A stretch of 64,000 nt of DNA from NCBI RefSeq assembly GCF_014643535.1, contig NZ_BMJQ01000001.1, positions 124,001 through 188,000 on the forward strand. The letters run 5' to 3'. The position numbers and the translations under genes were made by a program. Below are positions 32,787-44,631 of the stretch, in pieces. The DNA is from Aliidongia dinghuensis (GTDB taxonomy: Bacteria; Pseudomonadota; Alphaproteobacteria; ATCC43930; CGMCC-115725). The notes below the pieces were generated by a model. The model ran no database searches. It was not told where the DNA came from and worked only from the letters and a program-made list of their open reading frames with translations. Numbering within the stretch: position 1 is the stretch's first letter; every line of letters starts with the position of its first letter.

Positions 32787-33548
32787 CTACTTGAACTCCT
32801 TGAGCTTGAGCTTGGTCCGGTGGTCGGCTGGTGCCGTGCCGAAGCCGGTATCGACGCCGCGGAAATAGTCCTTCTGCCATTTGGCCGCTTGTGCTGCGGA
32901 GCCCGGAACCTGCAGTTCCTTGTTGAACTGGGCGCGGTCGGCCGACCATTTCGTGTAGGCGTCGAGCACCTCGGGATCTTCCGCCATCGACCGGAACTCG
33001 GGTTCGACCCGCTCGACGAGGCCGCGCTCGATCGGGAACAGGCAGCAGAACGGCTCGCCCTCGGCGAAGGTGATCGGCTGATTGGCCCGGGTGAACTTCC
33101 AGTTCATGGTGAAGGTGAAGGGCGACCAGTCGGTCTCGACCACGCCGCTCATCGGCTGGATCGCGTCCTTGAACATGTTGGTCGGCCCGCCGACCCACAG
33201 GTCATAGCCGGGCTCGGTGCGGAACAGGCCGGTGACGTGGAAGGTCAGGATACCCTGGCCGAAATGGCTGAGCGCGGGGGGCGTGGTGCCGCTGGTGCTG
33301 GGGCTGGTGATGACCGCGTCGGTGCCGGCGCCGCCGGTCCAGAAGGCGGCGAACCCGACCGGGTTCAGGATCTGCCAGCCGTGCGAATTGGCGATGTTAA
33401 GCGGCAGGCAGCGATAGGCGAAGCCCTCCGGCGTCGCCGACATCCAGTCGCGCTCGACCGGCGCCGTGCGGATGAGCGGCGGCGCGCCCGATGTCGGATA
33501 GCAGATGAGGCGCATGGGCGGCGGCGATTGGGCCTTCTCGTCGCTCAT
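32787..33548 (-). CDS. DUF6065 family protein
   Basis: A 253-residue soluble protein with no signal peptide or membrane segment that fits the DUF6065 family; function unknown. It has conserved-looking stretches RLICYPTSGAPPLIRTAP, ANSHGWQILNPVGFAAFWTG, GPTNMFKDAIQPMSG and GEPFCCLFPIERG. Two adjacent cysteines and several Trp/His suggest a ligand or metal site, but nothing diagnostic. Its ATG overlaps the TGA of the upstream phosphodiesterase gene (ATGA), so both are translated together, which ties it to c-di-GMP turnover or to the same signal. Confidence 0.8.
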   Translation of the reverse strand: MSDEKAQSPPPMRLICYPTSGAPPLIRTAPVERDWMSATPEGFAYRCLPLNIANSHGWQILNPVGFAAFWTGGAGTDAVITSPSTSGTTPPALSHFGQGILTFHVTGLFRTEPGYDLWVGGPTNMFKDAIQPMSGVVETDWSPFTFTMNWKFTRANQPITFAEGEPFCCLFPIERGLVERVEPEFRSMAEDPEVLDAYTKWSADRAQFNKELQVPGSAAQAAKWQKDYFRGVDTGFGTAPADHRTKLKLKEFK

Positions 33549-35278
33549 TGCGGCACGGCCGGTGCCACGGTTTCGATCAGGCCGCGCGCGGTCGGGATCG
33601 GCGCCGGATGGCGCAGCAGCTCCACCGCCTCCTGGGCCGGCACCGGTCGGCCGGTGAGGAAGCCCTGGACGACCCGGCATTTGAGCGCGCGCAGCACGGT
33701 CAGCTGCTCGCGCGTCTCGACGCCCTCCGCGACCACGTCCAGCCCCAGCTCGGCGGCAAGCGAGATGATGGCGGAGGCGACGGCGCGGCTCGCCCGGTCC
33801 CAGTCGACATCCTTGGTGAAGGCGCGGTCGATCTTGAGCGTGGAGATCGGCAGGCGGTTGAGGCTGGCAAGGCTCGAATAGCCCGTACCGAAATCATCCA
33901 TCGCCACCTTGATGCCGGCTTCGGTGAGCGACGTCACGATGCGGCAGACCCGGTCGAAGTCATCGATCATGGTGCTCTCGGTAATCTCGATCTCCATCAG
34001 CCCATCCGGCAGGTCGAACTGCTTGTATGCGGTCAAATGCTCCTCGAGCAGGTCGCCCAGGAACTCGCGTGGCGAGACGTTGATCGCGATCGGCACCGGG
34101 TGGAGCCCGGCGTCGAGCCATTCGCGCTGGTGGCGGCCGACCGCCTCGAACACCCAGCGGGTCAAGGGGCCGATCATGCCCGCCTCCTCGGCCAGATTGA
34201 CGAAAGTGACCGGCGGCAGCATGCCGCGCTCGGGATGCAGCCAGCGCACCAGCGCCTCGAACCCGACCAGCCGATAGTCGGGCAGCGAGACCTTCGGCTG
34301 GAAATGCAGCACGAGCTCGCCGGCCGGAATGGCGCGGCGCAGGTCGGTCTCGAGGTCGAACCGATTCTTGGCGTTGCCGTGCAGGTCGCGGTCGAAGAAG
34401 GCGAAATGGTTGCCGCCCAGCTGCTTCGCGGTCTGCAGCGCCGCTTCGGCCGCGCGCATGAGCTCGCTCGGCTGGTAGCCGTCGTCGGGAAAGATCGAGA
34501 TGCCGACGGACGCGGTCAGCTCGTGCGGGATGTCGTTGAGCCGGAACGGCGTGCGGCACAGGTCGAGCAGCCGGCCGGCTGCGCGATAGGCGCTCTCGGT
34601 GCTGAGGCTGGGTTCGGCGATCATCACGAACCGGTTGCCCGACAGGTGGCCCGCTACCTCGTGGCCATGGCGCATGAGGCCGATGCGCCGGCCGACCTCG
34701 GCCAGGAGCGCGTCGCCGGCGCCATGCCCCTGCGTCTCGTTGATCGTCTGGAACCGGTCGACGCCGAATGTCAGCACCGGCAGCTTGCGGCCGTCGGCGC
34801 GGGCGTTGTCGACCGCGGCCTCGATCAGGCTTTCGATGAGCGCGCGGTTGGGCAGGCCGGTCAGCTTGTCGTGCGTCACCATGCGGGCGAGCTCGTGCTC
34901 GTGCTGCCGCGCATCGGTCACGTCGAGGCTGAGCCCGATCGTGCCGCGGTACCGGCCGTCCTTGTCGAACAGCGGCTGGCCGCGCACCTGGATCCAGCGA
35001 TATTCCCCGTCGTATCGGCGGTTGCGGATCTCTGCGCGCAGGGGTTGATGGTTTTCGAGATGGTGGGCGAGCGACGCATCGAGCGGCACGAGATCGTCGG
35101 GGTGGATCGTCTCGCGCCAGCCGTTGTTCAGCAATTCCGCCGAACTCTTGCCGGTGAAGGCGAGAGTTGCCTGATTGACATAAACGCAGGCCTGATTCTC
35201 GTCGGTCATCCAGATCATGGCCGGGATGTTTTCCAGCAAGTGCCAGAGAAAATCGCGATCCAGCTCCGGTTCGCCCAT
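33545..35278 (-). CDS. PAS-GGDEF-EAL protein, probable c-di-GMP phosphodiesterase
   Basis: Cytosolic signalling protein of 577 residues with no membrane segments. A PAS domain (about 5-125, FLWHLLENIPAMIWMTDENQ to GLSLDVTDA) is followed by a GGDEF domain whose signature is degenerate (SGNRF in place of GGDEF), so it is unlikely to make c-di-GMP. The EAL domain has all catalytic motifs: FEALVRW, EITESTM, DDFGTGYSS, KIDRAF and EGVET. It should therefore hydrolyse c-di-GMP under PAS control. I chose the ATG at 35278 after GGGGAAAGAG. It is the first gene of a two-gene unit with the DUF6065 gene. Confidence 0.9.
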   Translation of the reverse strand: MGEPELDRDFLWHLLENIPAMIWMTDENQACVYVNQATLAFTGKSSAELLNNGWRETIHPDDLVPLDASLAHHLENHQPLRAEIRNRRYDGEYRWIQVRGQPLFDKDGRYRGTIGLSLDVTDARQHEHELARMVTHDKLTGLPNRALIESLIEAAVDNARADGRKLPVLTFGVDRFQTINETQGHGAGDALLAEVGRRIGLMRHGHEVAGHLSGNRFVMIAEPSLSTESAYRAAGRLLDLCRTPFRLNDIPHELTASVGISIFPDDGYQPSELMRAAEAALQTAKQLGGNHFAFFDRDLHGNAKNRFDLETDLRRAIPAGELVLHFQPKVSLPDYRLVGFEALVRWLHPERGMLPPVTFVNLAEEAGMIGPLTRWVFEAVGRHQREWLDAGLHPVPIAINVSPREFLGDLLEEHLTAYKQFDLPDGLMEIEITESTMIDDFDRVCRIVTSLTEAGIKVAMDDFGTGYSSLASLNRLPISTLKIDRAFTKDVDWDRASRAVASAIISLAAELGLDVVAEGVETREQLTVLRALKCRVVQGFLTGRPVPAQEAVELLRHPAPIPTARGLIETVAPAVPQ

Positions 35279-35363
35279 GGGTTCTCTTTCCCCTCGCGCA
35301 AGGACGGCGGAGTCTATCTTCAATCCGGTAGGGAAATAAAGCAGCCTTGTCGGCTCTGGCGGT

Positions 35364-35987
35364 TCAAATCCTGCGGCCGAGATAGCGCACCACGGCCGAC
35401 GGGCCGCGGTGCTTGCTCCCCTCAGCGAGAAGTACGGTGCCCTCGAGCAGCTCAACCGTTTCGAGCATCCTGAAATCGTCGGCAAGCGCCTCGGCATCGT
35501 AGAGCAGGGGGCGCTGCGTCAGGCCAGCCGACGGCGGGCTGCCTGCCGCCGGGTCAGCCTGGCGCCGCTGAAACGCCTCGACGAGCGCCAGGCCGCCGGG
35601 CCTGAGGCTCCTGGCCATCGCGCCATGGATGCGCCGGCGCTGCTCGACCGGGACATGGACGAAGATCTCGACCGCAAGGTCGAACCGGTCCTGCGGCCAG
35701 TCCCAGCGCGTCAGGTCGGCCACGATGGTCTCGATCCGGCAGCCGCGTTCATCCGCGAGGCGGCGCGCCTTGTCGAGGCCGACCGGCGAGATGTCGACAA
35801 GCGTCACGTCGAGGCCGAGGCGGGCGAGCCAGACTGCGTTGCGTCCCTCGCCGTCCCCGACCGCAAGCGCCCGCTGCCCGGCGGCAAAGCGATGGGCCTG
35901 AGACAGCAGATAGGCGTTGGGCTCCGTGCCGAACAAATAATCCTCGGACGCGTAGCGCGCATCCCACAGCGCCTGCTCGTCGCTCAC
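35364..35987 (-). CDS. class I SAM-dependent methyltransferase, TehB-like
   Basis: A 207-residue Rossmann-fold methyltransferase. Motif I is ALAVGDGEGRNAVWLARLG, with the acidic LVDISPVGLDKAR at strand 2 and IVADLTRWDW for motif II. The N-terminal WDARYASEDYLFGTEPNAYL is the signature of TehB-like enzymes, some of which act on tellurite or thiols. The start ATG overlaps the TGA of the DUF1488 gene by four bases, so they are coupled. The natural substrate is unknown. Confidence 0.84.
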   Translation of the reverse strand: MSDEQALWDARYASEDYLFGTEPNAYLLSQAHRFAAGQRALAVGDGEGRNAVWLARLGLDVTLVDISPVGLDKARRLADERGCRIETIVADLTRWDWPQDRFDLAVEIFVHVPVEQRRRIHGAMARSLRPGGLALVEAFQRRQADPAAGSPPSAGLTQRPLLYDAEALADDFRMLETVELLEGTVLLAEGSKHRGPSAVVRYLGRRI

Positions 35988-36259
35988 TGCTTCAGATCCG
36001 CGATCGAGAGATCGATGTTGCCGTCGGGCGAGAGGCGGCGCTCGCGGATGCGGCGCTCGACCGCCTGCTCGAAGCGGGCGCGTTCCAGGTGAAAGGCTTC
36101 GACGCAGGCTTCCGGCGTCGGGCTTACGGGCAGCAGGGACTGGAACAGGCTGCGTGGCACGCGGATTTGGCCGCGATATTCGCCGACCTCGACGGAGAAG
36201 ACGACGGCGCGCAGTTCGTCATCCCATTCGGCATCGTCAGGGAAAGTGAAGATCGGCAT
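35984..36259 (-). CDS. DUF1488 family protein
   Basis: A 91-residue protein matching DUF1488, a family of small soluble proteins of unknown function. Typical features are the N-terminal FTFPDDAEWDDELRAVVFSV, then GQIRVPRSLFQSLL and a helical tail with ERRI. It is complete. It precedes the TehB-like methyltransferase with an ATGA overlap. A structural or regulatory role towards that enzyme is only suggested by coupling. Confidence 0.78.
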   Translation of the reverse strand: MPIFTFPDDAEWDDELRAVVFSVEVGEYRGQIRVPRSLFQSLLPVSPTPEACVEAFHLERARFEQAVERRIRERRLSPDGNIDLSIADLKQ

Positions 36260-36305
36260 GATGGCGAAGATGCCGTCATGCCGGCGCGCTGTCTAGCGGA
36301 CGCGC

Positions 36306-36398
36306 TTAGTGCAGCACCATCAGCGTCAGGAAGCCGAAGAAGATGGCTGCGACGCCAGCCAGGCCGATCACATCCGCGAATTCGTGAAGCCGCTTCAT
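36306..36398 (-). CDS. 30-residue single-pass membrane peptide
   Basis: A very small gene supported by a near-perfect ribosome site (GAGGAGGG six bases before the ATG) and by its product: a basic N-terminus (MKRLHEFADV) followed by one hydrophobic helix of about 20 residues (IGLAGVAAIFFGFLTLMVLH) and a stop. It looks like other small membrane proteins that modulate a transporter or respiratory complex, but I know no match. It lies between the dehydrogenase gene and DUF1488, all on the minus strand. It overlaps no other supported gene. Confidence 0.6.
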   Translation of the reverse strand: MKRLHEFADVIGLAGVAAIFFGFLTLMVLH

Positions 36399-36498
36399 GG
36401 GAACCCTCCTCAAGGGAACCGCGAAACGACTTATTTTCTCTCCGGTTCGCTCCGGAGGGAAGGCGGATTCGATTCCGCACTGCGGTATAATTGTAGGT

Positions 36499-37485
36499 CT
36501 AGAACATCGTCTCCAGCACGCGGTCCGGCGGCCGGTGGCCGTCGACGAAGGTCTTGATGTTGATGATGACCTTCTCGCCCATGTCGATGCGGCCCTCGAT
36601 GGTGGCCGAGCCCATGTGCGGCAGCAGCACAACGTTCTGCAGCTTCAGGAGCTTGGGATTGACCGCCGGCTCGTGCTCGAACACGTCGAGTGCCGCGCCG
36701 GCAAGCTCGTCGGCGACCAGCATGCGGGTCAGCGCGTTCTCGTCGATCACCTCGCCGCGCGCCGTGTTGACGACATAGGCATGGCGCTGCAGCAGCTTGA
36801 GGCGCCGCGCCGATAGCAGATGGTATGTGGCCGGCGTGTGCGGGCAGTTGACCGAGACGATGTCCATGCGGGCCAGCATCTGGTCGAGGCTTTCCCAGTA
36901 GGTCGCCTCCAGCTGCGCCTCGACCTCGGGCAGGACGCGCCGCCGGTTGTGGTAATGGATCGACAGGCCGAAGCCCTTGGCGCGGCGGGCGAGTGCCGTG
37001 CCGATGCGGCCCATGCCGACGATGCCGAGCCGTTTCCCCCAGATGCGGTGGCCCAGCATGTGCGTCGGGCCCCAGCCGGTCCATTTGTCCGAGCGGATAA
37101 GCCGTTCGCCCTCGGACAGGCGGCGCGCAACCGCGAGGATGAGTGCCATGGTCATGTCGGCGGTATCCTCGGTCAGCACGCCCGGCGTGTTGGTGACCGT
37201 AATGCCGCGCTGGCGCGCCGAGGCGAGATCGATATGGTCGACGCCGGTGCCGAACGAGGCGATCAGCTTCAGCTGCGGGCCGGACAGTGACAACACGGCG
37301 GAATCGATCCGGTCGGTCACGGTCGGCACCAGCACCTCGGCGGTCTTGGCCGCCTCGATGAGCTCGGCCTGGGTCAGCGGCCGGTCGTCGAGATTGAGAC
37401 GGGCGTCGAACAGCTCCATCATCCGGGTCTCGATCGGTTCCGGCAGCTTGCGCGTGACGACGACGATGGTGCGTTTTTTCTGCAT
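36499..37485 (-). CDS. D-isomer-specific 2-hydroxyacid dehydrogenase, GyaR-like
   Basis: NAD(P)-dependent dehydrogenase of 328 residues, most like glyoxylate/hydroxypyruvate reductases. The cofactor loop is LGIVGMGRIG. The catalytic Arg is in VNTARGEVIDE, the Glu in LDVFEHEP and the His in LLPHMGSAT. The substrate segment ASFGTGVDHIDLA and NCPHTPATYHLL also fit. I chose the ATG at 37485 (MQKKRTIVVV); the frame runs open much further upstream but without family similarity. Reduction of glyoxylate or hydroxypyruvate is the likely direction. It is transcribed alone. Confidence 0.88.
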   Translation of the reverse strand: MQKKRTIVVVTRKLPEPIETRMMELFDARLNLDDRPLTQAELIEAAKTAEVLVPTVTDRIDSAVLSLSGPQLKLIASFGTGVDHIDLASARQRGITVTNTPGVLTEDTADMTMALILAVARRLSEGERLIRSDKWTGWGPTHMLGHRIWGKRLGIVGMGRIGTALARRAKGFGLSIHYHNRRRVLPEVEAQLEATYWESLDQMLARMDIVSVNCPHTPATYHLLSARRLKLLQRHAYVVNTARGEVIDENALTRMLVADELAGAALDVFEHEPAVNPKLLKLQNVVLLPHMGSATIEGRIDMGEKVIINIKTFVDGHRPPDRVLETMF

Positions 37486-37647
37486 GGAATTTCCCGTCCC
37501 GACGAGGCCCACCCCCCAAGGCCATATCAGCGGGCATCCATCTTTGTCCAGGCCTGCCGCAGCGTATGTTTCTCCTGAAGCGCCTGCTTGACCCGGACCG
37601 CCCCCGCGCTTAACAAGAATTTCGCTGGGGGTGAGTGGGAATTCAGG

Positions 37648-38346
37648 GTGGAACGGTCTGGTCTTTGGGGTTCCGTCGCCCGCGTGACGGCTGGGGTGAT
37701 CGTGCTGGCAATGCTCGCTTGCGGCACAGGCCTCGCCGCCGACAAGATTCCACGCCCGAAGGTGAAGCCGCCGGTGCCGCCGGCCACCCAGCCAGCGCCC
37801 CCGCCCGCGGCAAACGCGCCCACTGCCAATGCTCCCTCTGCGACCGGCGGCGACGGCAAGACGCCGCCCGCCGCTGCAGACAAGCCCAAGGCCGACAAAC
37901 CGGCGCGCTCCTCCCACGAGACCGGGCTGCCGACGCCGCGCTTTGCCTCCATGCGCAAGGGCGAGGCCAATCTCCGCGTCGGGCCCGGCTATCGCTTCCC
38001 GATCGACTGGGTGCTGACGCGCAAGGACATGCCGGTCGAGATCCTGGCCGAGAACGACGTCTGGCGGCAGATCCGCGACTGGGAGGGCACGGTCGGCTGG
38101 GTGCTGTCTTCGCAATTGAGCGGCCGGCGGATGGTCATCGTGAAGGGCCAGGTCGGCACGCTGCGCAGCGATCCGGCGGCGACCGCGGCGCCGGTCGCCC
38201 ATATCGAGCCGGGCGTCATCGGCAAGCTCATGGAATGCCCGGTGCCGGGCGACTGGTGCCGGGTCGAGGTCGAGGACATCCGCGGCTGGATCCCCCGCAG
38301 CGAGGTGTTCGGCGTCTATCCGAACGAGGCCTATCCCGCGCCATGA
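37648..38346 (+). CDS. exported SH3-like domain protein
   Basis: A 232-residue protein with a signal peptide (VTAGVIVLAMLACGTGLAAD), a Pro/Ala-rich linker (about 37-95) and two bacterial SH3-like repeats. The first is clear (ANLRVGPGYRFPIDWVLTRK, then VGWVLSSQLSG) and the second follows (GTLRSDPAATAAPVAHIEPG, GWIPRSEVFGVYP). Such domains often bind peptidoglycan or other wall components in the periplasm. The start is uncertain: GTG at 37648 places the signal peptide at the N-terminus, while TTG at 37588 would add 20 residues. Its TGA overlaps the ATG of the methyltransferase gene. Confidence 0.8.
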   Translation: MERSGLWGSVARVTAGVIVLAMLACGTGLAADKIPRPKVKPPVPPATQPAPPPAANAPTANAPSATGGDGKTPPAAADKPKADKPARSSHETGLPTPRFASMRKGEANLRVGPGYRFPIDWVLTRKDMPVEILAENDVWRQIRDWEGTVGWVLSSQLSGRRMVIVKGQVGTLRSDPAATAAPVAHIEPGVIGKLMECPVPGDWCRVEVEDIRGWIPRSEVFGVYPNEAYPAP

Positions 38347-39137
38347 GCGCCGCGCTCTCCGACGATATGTCGGCCAGCGAGTCGCTGGGCGATGAGTATG
38401 GCGATGCGGAGCTCTACGACGCCGAGAACGGCTGGGGGCCGGACGACGATTTCTACCACTCGCTCGCAGCCGAGACTGGCGGGCCGATCCTCGATCTCGC
38501 GTGCGGCACCGGTCGGCTCGCCCGCGCGCTGGCGGCGGACGGGCATCGCGTCGTCGGGCTCGATCTCGCCCCGGCCATGATTGCGCGGGCACGGGGGCTC
38601 GATCCCGAAGGCACCGTCGAATGGCATCAGGCGGACGCCACGCGCTTTGCGCTCGGCCGGCAGTTCCGTCTGATTGTCATGACGGCGCACGCGTTCCAGC
38701 ATGTGCTGGGCGCCCAGGCGCAGGCGGCGCTGTTCGCGCGGATTACGGATCACTTGGCGCCTGACGGCATCTTCGCGTTCGAGACGCGCAATCCTGGCCA
38801 GCAGGACTATGCCGACGGCTCCGATTTCAAGCTCTGGCGCCGCTTCGTCGATCCGCGGCGCGGACCGGTCGAGGTCTGGGTGGCGTCGGCCCTCGATACG
38901 GTCACCGGGATCGACCATGTGACGCTGGTGCGCCGCTTCGCTGACGGCATGGAACGCCGGACGGCGGCGCAGCTGCAATACACCGCGGCCGCGACGCTGG
39001 AGGCGCGCTTGGGCCAGGCGGGGCTCGCCGTCGCGACGCGCTATGGCGATTTCGGTCGCGAGCCCTACGGCCCGGCGAGTCCTGAGATCGTCACGCTCGC
39101 CCGGCCGGCCGCAGCCGGCCGGCTGTTGCGGGATTAG
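38343..39137 (+). CDS. class I SAM-dependent methyltransferase
   Basis: A 264-residue Rossmann-fold methyltransferase. Motif I is ILDLACGTGRLARALAADGH, strand 2 ends in VVGLDLAPAMIARAR, and HQADATRFALG is motif II. The C-terminal half (FAFETRNPGQQDYADGSDF and following) resembles uncharacterised enzymes that act on small molecules. It starts within the stop of the SH3-like gene (ATGA), so translation is coupled, although the partner is periplasmic. Its stop overlaps the stop of the convergent Flp pilin gene in TTAG. Confidence 0.83.
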   Translation: MSAALSDDMSASESLGDEYGDAELYDAENGWGPDDDFYHSLAAETGGPILDLACGTGRLARALAADGHRVVGLDLAPAMIARARGLDPEGTVEWHQADATRFALGRQFRLIVMTAHAFQHVLGAQAQAALFARITDHLAPDGIFAFETRNPGQQDYADGSDFKLWRRFVDPRRGPVEVWVASALDTVTGIDHVTLVRRFADGMERRTAAQLQYTAAATLEARLGQAGLAVATRYGDFGREPYGPASPEIVTLARPAAAGRLLRD

Positions 39138-39301
39138 ATGCTGCCGCCGACGGTGGTGAAGATGCCGGCGAGGTTCGTGCCGAACGCCGTGATGCCGCCG
39201 ATGATGGCGAGCGCGATCAAGGCTGCGAGCAGGGCATATTCCACGGCGCTGACGCCCCGCTGATCCGCCGACAGCTGGCGCAGGACAAGAAGAAGATTCA
39301 T
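39134..39301 (-). CDS. Flp family type IVb pilin
   Basis: A 55-residue prepilin of the Flp/Fap type. After a short leader comes RGVSAVEYALLAALIALAII; the Glu-Tyr pair five residues after Gly is the hallmark processed by the TadV-type prepilin peptidase. The hydrophobic helix is followed by a short polar tail. The ATG at 39301 has GGGAG upstream; the frame open to 39424 is not needed. No tad secretion or peptidase genes are in the window, so it is an orphan pilin locus. The 280 bases upstream are AT-richer and hold its promoter region; no gene is seen there. Confidence 0.85.
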   Translation of the reverse strand: MNLLLVLRQLSADQRGVSAVEYALLAALIALAIIGGITAFGTNLAGIFTTVGGSI

Positions 39302-39561
39302 CAAAACGCTCCCGATTGATGTGCGAGCTTCACGCGTTCTCAAGGTCAACCGCGCAGTATTTCTTAAAACTTTTCGCGATTTTGCCGATACTGTTCCTAG
39401 GCAGTAGCAGGCTCCGCCTGCCACTCCAGCGTTATACTAGAGGGATTTTGTAAGCGGGCAATTAAGAGCTGCGAGAATTTTAGGTAAAACGCGGCAATGG
39501 CGTAGCAGCGGCCGAGCGAGGCGTCGGCCATTGGCGGATCTGTCGGGAAGTTCGGTCGGGC

Positions 39562-39593
39562 GCGGTCAGGCCCGGATGCAGTCAGGCCCGAGC
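39562..39593. repeat. 16-nt tandem duplication over the irr stop codon
   Basis: Two imperfect 16-nt copies (gcggtcaggcccggat at 39562-39577 and gcagtcaggcccgagc at 39578-39593) share gcNgtcaggcccg. The minus-strand TGA of irr (39582-39584) lies in the second; the other copy has a TGA in a different frame, downstream in the mRNA. Confidence 0.8.
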
Positions 39594-40025
39594 GGGGCCG
39601 ATGCGGATGATGACGTCGACGCGGCTGATCGCCGTGCCTTCGGGCGGCGTCGGCAGACAGGCGAGGCTGACGCTGGCGCCCGGGATGTCGAGCAACTGGC
39701 CCGTGCCCTCGACGTAGAAATGATGATGGTCGTCGGTGTTCGTGTCGAAGTATGAGCGGCCGGGCTCGATCACCACTTCGCGCAGCAGGCCCGCTTCGGT
39801 GAACTGGTGCAGCGTGTTGTAGATTGTCGCGAGCGACACCTTGATGGCGCTCATGCCGGCTTCGCCGTGCAGTTGCTCAGCCGTGACGTGGCGATGGCCG
39901 GCGTCAAACAACAGGCTCGCCAGCGCCAGGCGCTGGCGGGTCGGACGCAGGCCCGCCGCCTTCAGGCGCGCGGGCACGGCCTGGTCATGGGACGGGCGAG
40001 GCATCGTCGGGGCGATGTCGGTCAT
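39582..40025 (-). CDS. irr: Fur-family iron response regulator Irr
   Basis: A 147-residue Fur-superfamily regulator. The DNA-binding part is LRPTRQRLALASLLFDAGHR, then VSLATIYNTLHQFTEAGLLRE. The tail carries DTNTDDHHHFYVEG, whose His-rich motif marks Irr, the alphaproteobacterial regulator that senses haem to control iron genes. The C-terminus (PPEGTAISRVDVIIRI) is also Irr-like. GGAGG lies 8 bases before the ATG at 40025 and only 2 before the one at 40031, so I chose 40025. A second, true Fur-like gene is at the right edge of the window. Confidence 0.88.
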   Translation of the reverse strand: MTDIAPTMPRPSHDQAVPARLKAAGLRPTRQRLALASLLFDAGHRHVTAEQLHGEAGMSAIKVSLATIYNTLHQFTEAGLLREVVIEPGRSYFDTNTDDHHHFYVEGTGQLLDIPGASVSLACLPTPPEGTAISRVDVIIRIGPARA

Positions 40026-40134
40026 GGACATGCCTCCAATATGGTCACGATTTCGCCGCAAGGGAAGCATTCATGCCATGTGCCCCGCGCGACGAGCCCA
40101 TGTAAGGTCGAAAGATCGCGCGGGGTTCCGGCCA

Positions 40135-41532
<1,398 letters not shown>

Positions 41533-41644
41533 TGTTACCACTCCCAATCCCAATCCGTCCGACGCGGGGCTTAACGACGGCCCGGACGCGATCACATGTT
41601 GTTACAGAATTCTTGCCCCTTATATGGGCTTCCTCGCGAAAAAG

Positions 41645-42421
41645 CTAATCCCGCTCTTGCGCGGCATCGAATCGAGCCTGCGCCAGCGACAGAATCTGGT
41701 CCGGCGCGTCGGTGAAGACGCCGGAAACGCCCCAGCCGAACAGTTCCTCCGCCCGGCCGGCATGGTTGACCGTATAGCAGAAAAGCGGATAGCCGCCGCG
41801 GCGGATTTCCTTGGCCCGCGCGGCCGTGAGCGGCGTGTGGCCGCAATGGATCGTCGTCGCCTCGATGCCCCGGGCGAGCTCAAGCCAGTCGTCGCCGACG
41901 GTCTCGAGCAGCAGGCCGCGCGCGATCTCCGGTGCTGCGTCGTGCGCCACTTCGAGCGAGCGATAGTCGAAGCTCGACACCAGCGGTGCCGGCAGATGGC
42001 CGGGCCAGGCCTGGCGCAGCAGCGCCATCACCGCCGCCGCGGTTGCATCCTCCGCACCCGGCGAGGGCTTGAGCTCGACATTGGCGCCGAGTTCGAGCTC
42101 GGCCAGCAGGTCTATGACTTCCTCCAGCGTCGGCACGGTTTCGCCGGCGAAGCGCGGGTCGAACCAGCTGCCGGCGTCGTAAGACGCGAGCTCGGCCAGC
42201 GTCATGCGGCCAACCTCGCCCGTGCCGTCGGTCGTCCGGTCGATGAGGTCGTCGTGGATCACGACGCAGCGGCCGTCCGCCGTCAGATGCACGTCGAACT
42301 CGACCCATTGGACGCCCAGCGCCTTGGCGGCGCGGAAGCCGGCGAGCGTGTTCTCCGGCGCGTGCGCCGCGGCACCACGGTGGCCGACCACCTTCGGCAT
42401 CCGGAACTGGGGCTGTCGCAT
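41645..42421 (-). CDS. glycerophosphodiester phosphodiesterase
   Basis: Soluble GDPD-family enzyme of 258 residues that hydrolyses glycerophosphodiesters to glycerol-3-phosphate and an alcohol (UgpQ-like). The catalytic motif HRGAAAHAPENT holds the first His and Glu, and EFDVHLTADGRCVVIHDD supplies the metal-binding Glu/Asp and the second His. NVELKP follows. There is no signal peptide, so it acts in the cytosol. GAGGAGGG precedes the ATG. It follows pnp on the minus strand behind a terminator and is probably transcribed from its own promoter. Confidence 0.9.
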   Translation of the reverse strand: MRQPQFRMPKVVGHRGAAAHAPENTLAGFRAAKALGVQWVEFDVHLTADGRCVVIHDDLIDRTTDGTGEVGRMTLAELASYDAGSWFDPRFAGETVPTLEEVIDLLAELELGANVELKPSPGAEDATAAAVMALLRQAWPGHLPAPLVSSFDYRSLEVAHDAAPEIARGLLLETVGDDWLELARGIEATTIHCGHTPLTAARAKEIRRGGYPLFCYTVNHAGRAEELFGWGVSGVFTDAPDQILSLAQARFDAAQERD

Positions 42422-42441
42422 CGAACCCTCCTCGAACGAGA

Positions 42442-42473
42442 AAGAGCGGCCGCAAGGTGCCGCGGCCGCTCTT
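42442..42473 (-). terminator. intrinsic terminator after pnp
   Basis: A perfect 12-bp stem (42442-42453 with 42462-42473) with an 8-nt loop; on the minus strand it continues into TTTCTCGTT. It lies 32 bases beyond the pnp stop and ends the rimP-pnp gene series. Confidence 0.85.
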
Positions 42474-42504
42474 CCCGGATCGTCAGCTCTAGGCGTCGGG
42501 CCGG

Positions 42505-44631
<2,127 letters not shown>

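Noticed and set aside
35355..35385. tRNA-like T-loop sequence (ggttcaaatcc)
   Set aside because: The flanking bases do not form a T stem, no acceptor or anticodon arms are present, and the sequence lies at the end of the TehB-like methyltransferase gene.
36499..38592. 697-codon frame as one large protein
   Set aside because: Only the last 328 codons match the 2-hydroxyacid dehydrogenase; the upstream part lies opposite the SH3-like and methyltransferase genes.
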